Shown here: piece by piece, positions 51,935-64,000 of the stretch
Layout: each line of letters starts with the position of its first letter
Position numbering within the stretch: the first letter of the stretch is position 1
Source: Gigaspora rosea
Lineage: Eukaryota > Glomeromycota > Glomeromycetes > Diversisporales > Gigasporaceae
Reading direction: 5' to 3'
DNA length: 64,000 nucleotides
NCBI GenBank assembly: GCA_003550325.1
Contig: QKWP01000261.1
Span: 198,382-262,381 of the forward strand
The notes under the pieces: generated by a model
Database searches by the model: none
Told to the model about the DNA's origin: nothing
The model's input: only the letters and a program-made list of their open reading frames with translations
Translations under genes and position numbers: made by a program

Positions 51935-53175
51935 TTATTTAGCAAGAAAATAAGGTTTTGCAATTTCTCTAGGGTTATTCTTTAGGTATTCAAATATTTC
52001 TAAGAGGGCTTTATCTGATAATTTTGTGAAAAGACTGACAAAAGAACTCATTCTTTATAGTAAATATTCATTGTCAATAAACTTTTCAAGAGAATATTGA
52101 TACTTTTTAACAATATAATTTTAAAACCTGGAGAAAATGACAGTATTATAAAAAATTATTCACCTTATCAGAAACTTAGCTCTGTTCATTGTACTGAATT
52201 AGCAAATTAATTTATTTAATGTTTTTTTATTTAAATACTTTTTTGTAAGATCATTAATGTAAATTTGATTCTTTACTTTTTTGATACTTTGAATCAAATA
52301 TAAGTATAAATAAATTATAAAAGTAAATATAAATAAAGGCAACTCAATCATTTTCTTTATAGTGAAGATTTTAGCAAATTCATATTTCAAGAGGCCATTA
52401 AATAAAGGAGTTTTAAAATACTTTTTATTTACTTTAATTTTTTGATATTCTGTTCTTATTTAAAATAGAAATATTTTTCTTAGACACTAATCTCCTTTTG
52501 TTTCTTATATTTTTACTATTAAGATTTCTTATAATTTTTTCTGTTTTCTTTAATTTTAACTGTAATTTTAAAGTTTAAATTAATTTTAATCAAAATTTAT
52601 CAGTTATATTAAGTTAATAATACATGTCTCAAGTTCTCTAAGAATATAGTAAATATCTTCAAATAAATAACTATTATCCTCCTCTGATAGAACTGTACAA
52701 AAGTTAATTCTTCTAAAAAGAAAAATTTTTTCAATCCAAAACATGGTATAAAAATTCATTTCAAGCCCTAAAAAATTTATTTTAGTAGTGTCTCTTATAT
52801 AGTATAGAGAACAATAAAAACTAATAAGATTGAAATACTATCTTGTATAAATCTATATACAATCAAAAATTTTCTGTTTTTATTACTAATATATTTTTAT
52901 TGCTTTAAAGCCTTATTAATAGAATCTTGTATTATTATAGATAATTTGACTTTATCAAAATACTTTTTTTTACTTGCTATTAATAAACCAAAAGAACCCA
53001 AACTTCTGGATACTTCTCTATAAAATACCTCTAATTTATATAATATTTCTTTTATAACTGCTTTGTAGCCAACTTTAGCTTGTTGAAAAGAATTATTTAA
53101 TTTATTATAGGCTTTATTTATTACTAAAGTCTGAACTTCATCTCTAAAATTAAACAAATTCTTAAAAAAATACAT
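51935..53175 (-). pseudogene. Decayed minus-strand coding segments
   Basis: Three or four open segments lie on the minus strand in order: 53175-52897 (NKAYNKLNNSFQQAKVGYKA, YKLEVFYREVSRSLGSFGLL); about 52790-52604 (MNFYTMFWIEKIF, VLSEEDNSYLFEDIYYIL, stop at 52604); 52390-52199 (mostly hydrophobic, AT-driven); and 52051-51935 (MSSFVSLFTKLSDKALLEIF, EYLKNNPREIA, which faintly recalls an F-box helix). They may be exons of one damaged gene or separate relics. No family could be named. Confidence 0.35.
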
Positions 53176-53769
53176 TCTTGTTTACTTGTTTTATACTTTA
53201 TTTTAAATAATATATCTTACTATTTATTATCTATTATATTTATAAAAATATTCTATGAATTAGTAAAAAATATTGTAGTTATTTTCAATTCTTGTTTACT
53301 AAAAATCTTTTTAATCAATCCATATTTAATTTGCTATATAAATAATTAAAATATTTAGTAAAAAAGATTAAACTAAATTATACTTATATAAAACTAAATA
53401 TAAATATATAAATTATTAGTGTTCCTATGGACATGAACTAAACTGAACTTAGGTCAAGTTCAGGTTCAGGTTTAGGTTCAGTATTGAACCAGAACCTGAA
53501 CATTTTTTAAAACATGTTCAGGTTCAGGTTCAGTATTGAACTTTCAGAGCTGGTTCAGGTTCAGTTCAGGTTCAGTTCATAAGTTCATGAACATGTTCAG
53601 GTTCAGTTTAGTGTTTATATGAACTAGTGATTCTAGGTTTGGATCCGGGTTTAGTCTGGTCCAGAACAGACTCTAATCTAAATTTTATTATTTAAAACTT
53701 TATGCTAAACTCAAACTCAATCATAAGTTTGGTCGGGCTAGCCCAAATTTTGCAAACTAGTTTGTGTCT

Positions 53770-54845
53770 AAATAAAAATATATGCATTTTTTTGATGCTG
53801 AACAAGTTTACTTAGAGTAAGTATAAATCAGTTAGTAAAATTTAGAGAAACATAGCATTTTGTATAATTTTATTAATGAAATTAGTAAAAAGCATATTTT
53901 ATATGAATTTTACTAATTAATCATAACTTCTTGCACTAAGTAAACATGTTCAGAATATGATTGTTAATAGAGCACTCTGTTGACTCCATTTTAATAGTAA
54001 TACTCTGAAGTATTACTATTATAATAGAGTCAACAGAGTGCTCTATTAACAACTCTAGTTCAGAACCAAAAAATATATAAATCAATATATTTTATTTTAC
54101 TTTTCTTAAAATTTAAGAAAGGTGCTTAATTTTAGAAATTTTCATTAAAAATACAAAATTAAGCATCTTTTCTTCAAATTAAGAAAAGTAAAATAAAATA
54201 TACAGATTTGATGTATTTTTTGATAGTGAACAAGTTTACTTAGTGCAAGAAGTTAGGATCAATTAGTAAAATTTAGAGAATCATAAAAATTGTATAATTT
54301 TATTATGATTCTCTAAATTTACTAATTGATTCTAATTTTTTGCACTAAATAAACTTGATCAGCACCAAAAAATACATCACATTTATTTTACTTTTTTTAA
54401 AATTTGAAGAAAGATGTTTAATTTCAGAAATTTTTATCAAAAATTTAAAAATAAGCCATTTTGATACAAATTTTAAGAAAATTAAAATAAAATATACCAA
54501 TATGATATATTTTAGAGAATCATAAAATTTTATTAATAAAATTATACAAATTTTTATATGATTCTCTAAATTTTACTAATTGATTATAACTTCTTGCTCA
54601 AAGTAAACTTGTTTAGCACCAAAAAATACATCATATAGTATTAGTAAATTTTATTTTATTTTCTTTAAAATTTGTGTCAAAGATGCTTAGTTTTGTATTT
54701 TTGATAAAAATTTTCAAAAATAAACATCTTTTCTTAAATTAAGAAAAGTAAAATAAAAAATGCTAATTTGATGTATTTTTTAGTGGTAAACAAGTTTACT
54801 TAGTGCAAGAAGTTATGATCAATTAGTAAAATTTCATGTAGAATA
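53770..54845. repeat. Cluster of related foldbacks
   Basis: TTAGTAAAATTTAGAGAATC / GATTCTCTAAATTTTACTAA and AACAAGTTTACTTAGTGCAA / TTGCACTAA(A/G)TAAAC alternate in both orientations at about 53800-53960, 54210-54370, 54510-54620 and 54780-54840. This gives several hairpins of one family that have inserted near or into each other. A further copy lies at about 58630-58690. Confidence 0.65.
53961..54052. repeat. 92-bp hairpin
   Basis: TTGTTAATAGAGCACTCTGT pairs perfectly with ACAGAGTGCTCTATTAACAA. The inner AATAGTAATACT pairs with AGTATTACTATT. It sits inside the foldback cluster. Confidence 0.85.
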
Positions 54846-55080
54846 ATATTTTTAATAATTTTATTAATAAACTAGAGGTGCAGCTAAATTGCGGGAAGCG
54901 AAGTATTTGTTTTTATATAGTATGTTAAGTTTAAAGCATAATTAGTGTGACATATAATAAATATTTTTAATAATTTTATTAATAAACTAGAGGTACAGCT
55001 AAATTGCGGGGAGCGAAGTATTTGTTTTTATATAGTATATTAAGTTTAAAGTATAATTAGTGTGACATATGATAAATTTT
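54846..55080 (+). repeat. 115-bp tandem duplication
   Basis: Two consecutive copies of a unit running from ATATTTTTAATAATTTTATT through CTAGAGGTGCAGCTAAATTG and GAAGCGAAGTATTTG (second copy at 54961). An inverted match to GCGAAG (CTTCGC) at about 55287 suggests they belong to a small element ending near 55300. Confidence 0.8.
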
Positions 55081-55426
55081 GTGGTAATTATAATAGAACA
55101 GAATGAAATCTAAGTCGTGAGGTAGTGAAATCTACAAATCTACTTTGTAGATCGTATTAGAGTAGGTAATCTGCTTTTATTATATTTTTTATTATAATAA
55201 AGGCAGATTTTACTATAAGTGATGATCATAGCAGATTTCACTATTTCACAACTTAGTTTTATCCTGTCATATTATAATGAGAGTAGCTTCGCACTAAAAC
55301 TAGAAACTTTGCATATCACAGAGTTAGACAGTTACGGATGTAACTGTTATCTTTTTCAACTGGTCATCAATTTATAAATGGCTCACTTGGAACAAGACAC
55401 ACACTGAAACAACTTTCAGGCGTAAG

Positions 55427-55985
55427 TATAGATACTGGTAAAATTAAATCAGAGTGGTGAAATGATTTTACCATTTCACCAATCACTAATTGGTAATGGT
55501 GAAACTGGTATAACTAGTGAATTGTTGTAATTGGTGTAATTGGTAAAATGGTGAATTAGTGAAATGGTAAATTTGTGAAATAGTGAATTAGTGAATTGGT
55601 GAAATGGTGAAACAGCGAATAGTGAAATGGTGAATTTCCAGAGTCTGGAATATTTTAGCCTGGAATTTGGTTAGGTTTTGTTCATGTTTTTACATTTTAT
55701 GTTTTTACAAGCACACTTTGAGGTCAGAACTATTAACCATTTATAGGACTGAGCAAATTCACCAATTCACCATTCCACTAATTCACCATTTCACTATATT
55801 CAACACTTCACCAATTCACTATTTCACCAATTCAACAATTCACCAATTCACTAATTTCACCAATTTTACCAATTCGCCAATTTCACCAATTTCACCAATT
55901 CATCAAAATAAAATTTTGGTGTAATTCTGGTGAAAATATTTCACTATTTCACTGGTAAAATGGTTTAATTTCACCAGCATCTATA
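55427..55985. mobile_element. hAT-like MITE with GGTGAAAT subterminal repeats
   Basis: Inverted ends TATAGATACTGGTAAAATTA and TAATTTCACCAGCATCTATA (two mismatches), flanked by GGCGTAAG and GGCATAAG, an 8-bp duplication with one change. The left about 200 bp is an array of GGTGAA(A/T)-type units and the right about 200 bp is the inverted array (CACCAATT/TTCACC). The apparent 85-residue ORF at 55667-55924 is just the translated repeat. Confidence 0.85.
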
Positions 55986-55993
55986 GGCATAAG

Positions 55994-58600
55994 TATCTTT
56001 ACTATATGCTTTTCTTCTCTTTATTCGTTATAGTCAAAAAGATTAACTTTTGCTCTTTCTATTTATATTAATTCTGCAATTACATATATAGTTTAATACT
56101 TATACTTTTTATTGTAATAAAAAACTCTTAAATTCTAATAAAATCGTCATTGTTATGGTAATCAATGATCACAATAACGTTGCCCAACATTATAATACTT
56201 GTTATAATTCTGGTCAACTTTACTAACAAATGAGCTGTTTCAAATTTATTTTCATTCTATCTTTGCATACTTTGTCATACATCTCGTATTAAATCACTAA
56301 CAATCATTTAATAGACAACTTAGTTCAATTAATTTACAGACAATATTATTCTACAGGTGGTTAATTCACAGATGAATTTATTTGTTGGCAATATATTTAG
56401 CCAATGATTTCTTCATAAATTACACTAGCTTTTTGAAACAACGCCATACTTGATATTTTGTGTAAGTCTAAACTTAACTCTAATGACAATGTCTAGAATT
56501 AATTTGCCTGTGAAATCTAATGTCATTGATATAACTGCCAATGAAACAAACTTATTTGTGAATAAATCGACTGTAAAATAACCTTACCTGCAATTAAATT
56601 CTCTGCGAACTAAGTTGTCTGTAAAGTAATTTTTGATAAGTTGATACTACTAAATAGAATATTAAGTAAAAACAATAAAATCGAAATAGATCACAATAAA
56701 TACAATTTGAATTTTAAGGCAGTCTGATAATAATAAAGAATTTAACCCACCATATATTATATATTATATTAAATAACTCAAATAATTATCAAAATTACAG
56801 TAAATTTTCGGTAATACTGCTGATCCAATTTTTTAAAAAATTTTTTTTAATCCTAACTGTGCTGATTATTCCGTTTTTGTTATTTAATTTTTCTCCAGTG
56901 TCACTTGATTGTAATCTTAATTTTTCAGAGTTAACTAATAAATTCAAAAAAAAATTTTGATTCCATATTATGCAAACCAAAAAAATTAACTTTTTGAGTG
57001 GCTTTATATGTGTAACATGAGCTTATTAATTTACATTAATTTACAGTAGATTAAAAAAAATAAAAAAATAAATAAATAAATAAATAAAAAAGATCTGACC
57101 TGCCTATTTGAATTTTGGAACGCTATATTATATAAGACGAAAAATTAACTTTATATAGTCTAATAAAAATGCAGGTTTGATATCACTTCAATATAATCTT
57201 ATAATGGGCAAAATTTTTTGAAACTACATTTTTATTAACGAAAAATAATTATCTGTTTATAAATTTCATTATGTGTTCTACTAATTTTCAAATCAGCTGC
57301 AAGTATCTGAATTCGATACAAAATTTCTAAATTAGAGTTTCTGTATAAATGTGAAATAACTCCCAAAAGTGTAATTTCAAATTTTGATCAAATAAAGCTT
57401 AATCCTGGCCATTATACAAGCAATGTTATTTTGTGTTTATATATTTTATTATCTGTTCTTGGTTTAGCATGACTGCATTGCACAACTACTTATCTGTTAT
57501 TATATATACTTGTTGATACTTAGCTATGCCTTAGATGTTTCCTCATGATTTCCTCATAATTACTGGATCTGGAAGTTAATAGAAAAATTTTACATGCTGT
57601 TAATTTTTGTTGCACTGCACGGTACCTCATAATTACTTGATCCAGAAATTGATAAAAGTCATATGTCTTAACTTTAATAACATTGATTTGCTTGGCCTGG
57701 AGTGATGCATATATTTAATAAACATTGCATTCCTGTTTAGCTATCTTTCAATCTGTTGACTGCATATAATTTGAATAATCATAAAATTGATTGAAATTTC
57801 TTAATAATTAACTTTAAATACTAACTATAAATTTTTAATTAATTTATTTATATACGATTACATTGATAAATTGCTTAATTATAATTAAATTAACAATAGT
57901 AATTAATTTGTTTATGATATATCTATATAATTTATGTATACTGTGTATTGATTTAATTCATGTGCATATGTTAATTTGTCATGAATAATAATAGTAATTA
58001 ATTCATTCATGCATAATTACATTATTTGACATTATACTTATATACATACTACGTATATGAACATAATAATTACTTACGCACTTATCAAGTTTTAATTAGA
58101 CAGTGATAGCACAGTTCAAACAAACACAAATAGCTAGTAACATATTCTTTAAGCTTCTTGTAAATTCTTTCGAAATGGTCTTTGATGGTCAGTAATTATC
58201 AATTTATCTATCTGGCAAACAATTTGATTCAAAAAAACATAAATTTTGTAGTTGCTTAAAAAATAATGAATAAATTTATGTTGAAGTAGTTCAAAATATA
58301 TCAGAAGTTCAAATAAATACTGTGCTAATGTGTAGTTTGCCATAATTAAAACTATAAGTTGCAAAGTATATGCATATTTGCAAATTGCAAGTATGCAATT
58401 GCAAATATGCATATTACAATATGCAAATATGCAATATAAAATTAGTTTTAAAAATCTTACCCAGATCCATATAAATGGTTAGCACATTTTCAAAGTAAGG
58501 AAAGATCTTATAATTTATATATAAGCTATACAAGAATTGGGTTACATTTCATAAAAATCAATTCTAAATTCATAACTGATCTACAATTACATAGTAGAGT
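55994..58600. other. Gene-free AT-rich region
   Basis: Little structure beyond TGCAAATATGCAATTGCAAA words (about 58370-58435) and a (AAAT)n run near 57060. The ORFs here are short and AT-driven. Confidence 0.35.
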
Positions 58601-59229
58601 AATGTTCCAAGGGTTTAATTATACAAAATGCTATGATTCTCTAAATTTTACTAATTGATTAACTTTGTAATTTAGGTAAACATGTGCATATATTATGAAC
58701 CTGAACATGTTTATGAACATTAAACTGAACTTTTTTTAAGTTCAGGTTCAGGTTCATGTTCAATAATTTTAAGTTCAGGTTCAGGTTCATGTCCGATAAT
58801 TTTAAGTTCAGGTTCAGTTCAGTATTAAACTTTTAGAGCAGATTCAGGTTCAAGTTCAGGTTTATTGAATCTGAACATGAACCTCTATTGAACTGAACTA
58901 AACTTCAGAACCCTAAATATTATTTTTTAGATTTAGTTGTAAAAACTATATGAAGGCTCTGTTAATAGTCAGGAAATATATTACACCAACTGATTTTATA
59001 TATAATATTATACAAAGATTATACACTTGCCTTTTGTTTATTGCAAGAAAAACTTTAAAACTTACTAGAAACTCTATCTTTATGCTTTAATAAAACTCAA
59101 TTTTCTAGTTTTGTTGCATATATTTGCAACTTTATTTTTTTGTTTTTTAACTTTATTATTTAGATATTAAAAGCCAAAAAAGAGCATAATTTGTAGCTTT
59201 ACTGCTCACATCCTTTTTGAAAATAGAAG

Positions 59230-61080
59230 ATATCCCTTTTTTATAGATGACAAGCTAGTTTAGATGATGGGCTATATGGTTACTTATAAGCACAAGGTGG
59301 GTTGCATTAATAATTTTTTTGGTATATTGAGTTGAAGATTTTTAATATATTTCATATATAAGAAATTGTAGGTAGTTCTGATTTTTTTTTATATTTTAGA
59401 TTTTTCAAATGCAGTAAATAGCTTTATTATTCAAACTCATATAAAAAAGGTAGACAGTATTATTAAGTCAGGTTTTTTACAATTTACAAATTTGAGAAAA
59501 CAATTTTACTAATGATCTTATTTTGATTGTTTGGAAGACTGGATTAACAATAGGTAGTTTTTTTTAGCATTTTTCTTTATTAAAACTAATTTTTCACAGA
59601 TTTTGTCTTCCCAAAAACTAGTTAATAAAGATAAGACTTGACCAAAGACTGAAAACTTATCTAATGATAAATACTTATTTTTTTTCTTTTCTCTTTTCTT
59701 TTTTATTTTCGTTAAAACTAACATCTTTGTAGATTTAGACTTTGTTTGCAAGCATTGGGTAATAGATATTGGGAATTTAAAATTAGCCTGACGATAGGTA
59801 CTGATTTCTTCTCTCTTGTGTAATTCTCTTTTGGTTATTCTTTTTTTTTGTATAGGCTTAGATTTTATTATAAGTTGAAATTAGTACTGAATAATGGAAA
59901 TTAGATGTGGCTTGGATTAGAAATTGGTTTTTTTATAAATTTATCTTTGTTTGAACATTGTTAGATTTAGTAAATGATATCATATTTTTTATTTTGGCAT
60001 ACAGATTTGTCGAATGTACTAAATATTTTTGATAACTTTAGTAAATAGCTTTGTTAAAATTTTTTTTACAATTCATAAATTTCATAATTGTCTCATATTT
60101 ATCTCATGAATGTATTTAATAAAATATAATTTTTATTTATTAATATATTAATTAAAAAATATGTAAAAATTTGAATTTATTTATATCATATATTATGAAT
60201 TCAAAATTCCTACTTGTTTACCAAACCCAATAATTGGCTATATCATAATCTCATAATAATTAAAATATGACTTCATAAACCCTTATATCTAATGCCAATT
60301 TTATATTTCAGTAAAGCCAAAACTACAAAGAAAAAAATTGTTATTTAGAATTAAGCTGTTCTCAATTTACTACTAATTCGAATCTCTATTGATCAAGTAC
60401 TAATTCGTATTTTAATAGATTCTACAAAAAGAAAGTTCATCTAAAAAAAGAAAATAATATAGACCAAGAAAAAAAAACTGGCAACTATAATTAGATCAGT
60501 TCAGGTTCTAGCCATAGTCTTCTATTACTCAGCATTAATTTCATGGTAAAGCCAAATCTACAAAAAAGAAGTTAGCTTTGATCAAAAATAAAAACAATAT
60601 AATGCAAGAGATAAAAAGAACTGGTACTTATAATTAAACCAGTTTCAAGTCCTAGCTGCATTAGCTTCTATTATCTGTCACTAACTTATGGTGATTCAAA
60701 TCTATAAAAAAAATATAAAAGTTAGTTTCAATTGATCAATTGAAAAGAAAAAAAAAAGAGAAAAAAAGAAACTTAATACTTATATCTAGATTGTTCTGGC
60801 TGCTAGCCTCATTTAATAACAAAACCCATAAAAAAAAATTAGTTTTAATTAAAAAAAATATACAAAAAAAAACTGGTTCTGCTTATTTTTTAGATCAGTT
60901 CTCAGCTTTCACCATGCCCAAATTCTGTTAACTAGAGCAAATTCCCTTTTTAAATCTAAAAAAAAAGTAAATGTTATTTCAACTAAGAAAAAAAAACCAG
61001 AAAAAAAATCTGCCAATATTAAACCAGTTCTCAAGCTATGCTTAATATCTATTGGCAGTAGGATCTTAAAGATTTTAACT
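59230..61080. repeat. Inverted pair of short tandem arrays
   Basis: On the right (about 60340-61060) units of 120-150 bp recur, each with AAAAAACTGG, A(T/A)TTA(A/G)ATCAGTT and AAATCTACAAAAAAG. On the left (about 59480-59960) the complement appears (AACTAATTTTTCACAG, TTTGTAGATTTAGACTTTG). The block is therefore a large, ragged foldback whose arms are themselves tandem repeats. Short Lys-rich ORFs are products of it. Confidence 0.55.
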
Positions 61081-62615
61081 AGGGTATTAACAAATTCTTG
61101 ATGAAAGTAGATTTTAAAAAAGTATCACTATAATAGAGCGCAGTCTAATCGTAAAACTTCTATATGAAACTTTACTAGTTACTGCTTTTTCAAGATTTTC
61201 TATACCTCTCTTATAGTTAGGATTCTGAAAGATTATTAGTCTTTGAGCCAACATTCTTATTGTTTGCATATTTGATTCTTCTTCAAATTTTTGTTAGTGA
61301 TAGGTCAAACCCCATAAAATACTGACATTAAAAGGACTTTTTAATATCATATAGGGATCATATAGTTCGATTAGAAGTGAATAAAAATTTCCGAAAATTT
61401 CATAGTAAATTTCTGAAATGTGATCTACATTTTTACTATGTTCGGACACTCATATATATCAACATGTCACATATTTCCTAACTGTTAATATTTATTTCCA
61501 ATATTATCCAATTCTTAAAGTAATTTAGGCTGAACTTTCCAAATTTTCAGATGCGACTATTGAAATATTCTATAGTTTTCTATACAAAAGCACTCTGAAA
61601 CATATGAAAGCCAAGCAGATTATTAATCATGCCATTATATTAATTAATTGCATCTGGATAGTAATGGATTTAAAGAAAATTTTGTCCATATTTCTATGTG
61701 GGCAGCATATAAGTATTCTGTATAAGTTATTTCTATTTAACAAAATATGCACATATTTTCTTTTGCATTGTTTTTCTGAAATATATATATGTATTTTATT
61801 ATAAATTGCTATTAATATTTTTATTACCTATTATAGATTCGTCCTCAAAACAAAAAAGAAAGGCAAAATAAAAATCTAAAGAATCCATTTTTTTAACTGC
61901 AATAAAAATGCTAGAAGCACATTTATCTCATCTTTCTTTGGGCTTCAATACTTTATATAAATCTGATCTATTTCTTATTGCAATTTAATCAACTCTCTTG
62001 TTTTTTCTCATTAACCCAAACCTAATTAGAATTCTAGCTTGCAGTTACTCTTACCATGAATCCTACTAACCAGTAATAATTTCAAGTTTTTGTATTGTCT
62101 TGTATTTTTACAAGATAGAGACAATCAACATGTTCAGTCTTTACTTAAAGTTTGTAGGATTTGAATAAGAAAAAAAAACTCAAAGAATAATATTTCTTCT
62201 GATGACAATAAAAAACAGAATTAGTAGAATATAAACTATTTGCATTAGAGAAGACAAGACAATTTGGAAGTTTAGAATATACTAAAAAATATTTATTTAC
62301 TTAAATAAAATTTTATTATTTACATAACAATTACAGTACATTGCTTTTAGTTCTATTATTATTGTAAATTTGCATAAATCATATAGGTACTTAAATTTTA
62401 GTTTAATACCCATATAAATTAATTAGTTGAAATTATAAATTTTGATTGGTTAATTATTATGAAGTCATGAATAGATCTACAAAAATTAGCCAATCATATG
62501 AATGTCTCTCATGAGGGTGTAGCTTTTGCTCCAAACTTTTATTAATACTTAAATAGATTAACTATATTAGTACTGTAAATGCATATATATTACATACAAG
62601 TATTGGAGTTAGTAC
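61081..62615. other. Gene-free AT-rich region
   Basis: No supported feature. Confidence 0.35.
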
Positions 62616-62617
62616 TT

Positions 62618-62708
62618 TTATACATACTTTTATACTTTTATACTTTTATACTTTTATACTTTTATACTTTTATACTTTTATACTTTTATACTTTTATACT
62701 TTTATACT

Positions 62709-62739
<31 letters not shown>

Positions 62740-62760
62740 TATACTTTTATACTTTTACTT
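62618..62760 (+). repeat. 10-bp minisatellite (ATACTTTTAT)n
   Basis: About 12-14 units of ATACTTTTAT, with a few 7-9-bp variants at the right end. The hydrophobic Tyr/Leu/Phe-rich ORF over it is a translation of the repeat. Confidence 0.95.
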
Positions 62761-63595
62761 TTTACTTTCTAAAAAATATATAAACCCTAGCTTTCTGCCT
62801 TCTGTACAAAGACTCAGATTTTTCCTCTTCTTTTTTCCAATCTTTAGAATAGTTTTATCTCTTGAATATTGTATCTAAATAAATAACAACATATCTTTGC
62901 TTAATTAATACTCTCTTGTTCTCTATTAAATATCTACTAAACTGCCTTAGTAAAGTAATATTCTACTTTTATACTGTTTTATATCTTTTCTGATTCTAAA
63001 GAGATCTCTGCTACTGTGTGCTATATTGCAAGAACTATATTAAAGGTTATAATTTTTGCAATATTTTGGTGCCTTTTGATAGAAATTGATTTCAAAATAG
63101 CTAGAACCTTAGGACCTCTTCTCTTTCTTCTCTCTCCTGCAAAGATATTTCTTTTATTTTCTCTATAATTAAGTAATTGTTTATAGTTTTCCTTTGAATT
63201 GAAAAAAATTTATTCAGAAGAGCATACTTGAAGCCTATGCTTTTGTAGCACCTGATATTTTGCTGTCAAATTGAAAGAGATTCATTCAAAAGCATATACT
63301 TGAGCCTCTGAATTTGTAGCACTCCTATTTTAGTTTATTAAAAACCCAGATTAAAATTTTATGTAGAGAAGTTTTAAGTAGAAAAATACCAAGCTTAAAT
63401 TTTAAAAAAACTTAACTCATTAACTTTCTAAACCCCTATACAAATAGAGCCTACCAAATTCATTTAGAACAAATTAAAGCATATGATACTAGTCATCCTT
63501 CTCCACTTGCCGCAGAAGTTTAACAAATCAATAACCCAAATTTATCTTGCACCATTTGCTATCCACCTGCCATCTTCTATTTACCTTTATCAGAA
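62761..63595. other. Gene-free region
   Basis: AAAGA(G)ATTCATTC(A)AAAG and GCATA(T/C)ACTTGA(A)GCCT recur at about 63210 and 63265, a short local duplication. No gene is supported. Confidence 0.3.
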
Positions 63596-63599
63596 AATT

Positions 63600-63915
63600 T
63601 TATACATAGATATTGATCGATATATAGCACTTAATCGTTTTATATCGATTATACAATATCATTATATATCAATTAAAATATCATTATATATCGATTAATT
63701 GGATAAAAATCGATATATATCTATAATTGATATATATCATAATATTGTTATATATCAATTAATTGGATAAAAATCAATATATATCTATAATCGATATATA
63801 TCATTTTTTTATATTAAATTGTTATATATCTATAAATCGATTATAATCATAATTATTTGAAATGATATATATCTATAAATCGATTATAATCATAATTATT
63901 TGAAATGATATATAA
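63600..63915. repeat. TATCGATATATATC-rich tandem repeats
   Basis: Units built from ATCGATATATATC, TTAATTGGATAAAAATC(G/A)AT and TATATATCATAATATTG repeat with a period near 65-70 bp (63640-63800). Two 45-bp copies of CTATAAATCGATTATAATCA ... TTTGAAATGATATA follow (63825-63912). Confidence 0.75.
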
Positions 63916-64000
63916 TGATTAGCAAATCTTTAACAATTGCATAGTGTTTTGACTGCGTTACAAAAATGTCAACCTGGATCACCAAATAAAAAAAAAAAAA

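Larger units (their letters stand above)
53417..58915. mobile_element. Possible long hAT-like element with GGTTCAG-rich ends
   Basis: GGTTCAG/CTGAACC repeats cluster at 53440-53620 and 58690-58905. The outer ends TAGTGTTCC and GAACCCTA are weak inverted repeats, and flanks TAAATTAT/AATATTAT agree in 6 of 8. The pattern matches the other hAT-like elements of the window, but each cluster contains both orientations of the repeat, so two separate small elements are also possible. Confidence 0.3.

Noticed and set aside
55667..55924. 85-residue Pro/Thr/Phe-repeat protein
   Set aside because: It is the translation of the CACCAATT/TTCACC subterminal repeat of a hAT-like MITE.
62579..62878. 99-residue hydrophobic repeat membrane protein
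   Set aside because: Its core is the translated ATACTTTTAT minisatellite; no start context or second evidence.
63989..64000. Poly(A) tail of a retroposon
   Set aside because: Only a terminal A-run at the window edge; no target duplication or upstream body can be seen.

Overview
The window is a very AT-rich, repeat-dominated eukaryotic (nuclear) segment, most like an arbuscular mycorrhizal fungus of the Glomeromycotina (Rhizophagus type). Three things point there: short spliceosomal introns with GT..AG ends (81 and 87 nt can be read directly); a gene style typical of that group (Sel1 repeats, a SAM-like domain, a GT37-like glycosyltransferase, small secreted Cys-rich proteins); and heavy loading with miniature DNA transposons. 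The assignment is inference from content, since no rRNA, tRNA or marker gene is present. I found no convincing tRNA, rRNA or CRISPR array.

Layout. 0-15 kb: an unrecognised coding relic, then a cytochrome P450 pseudogene whose two halves (1582-2672 and 13856-14530) lie on the same strand and join in phase across an 11.2-kb intron. That intron holds a kinase relic, a dispersed repeat family, several miniature transposons and a decayed ~3.2-kb transposon-like gene with its own insertion. 15.8-27.6 kb: a 540-bp three-part satellite interleaved with four head-to-tail, intron-bearing, truncated copies of a DDX41/Abstrakt-type DEAD-box helicase gene. 27.7-28.7 kb: a pogo-like non-autonomous element with internal foldbacks. 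28.9-29.4 kb: a broken SAM-like gene.

31-41 kb is almost gene-free: T-rich low-complexity DNA, foldback elements and a GC-rich hAT-like element that contains a second hAT-like element. 41.7-43.1 kb carries the clearest intact gene, a 446-aa type II membrane glycosyltransferase resembling GT37 fucosyltransferases. 48.4-51.8 kb has a short Sel1-repeat ORF, a three-layer nest of hAT-like elements, and a small secreted Cys-rich/Pro-rich protein gene (effector-like). 51.9-64 kb is mostly decayed coding segments, foldbacks, simple tandem repeats and one more hAT-like element with a near-perfect 8-bp target duplication.

How it fits together: few genes look functional (the GT37-like enzyme, the secreted protein, perhaps the Sel1 ORF). 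The rest records repeated hAT and mariner/pogo insertion, segmental duplication and decay. Recurrent themes are hAT-like elements that each carry their own short subterminal repeat, and one duplicated block in which satellite DNA is fused to part of a helicase gene.
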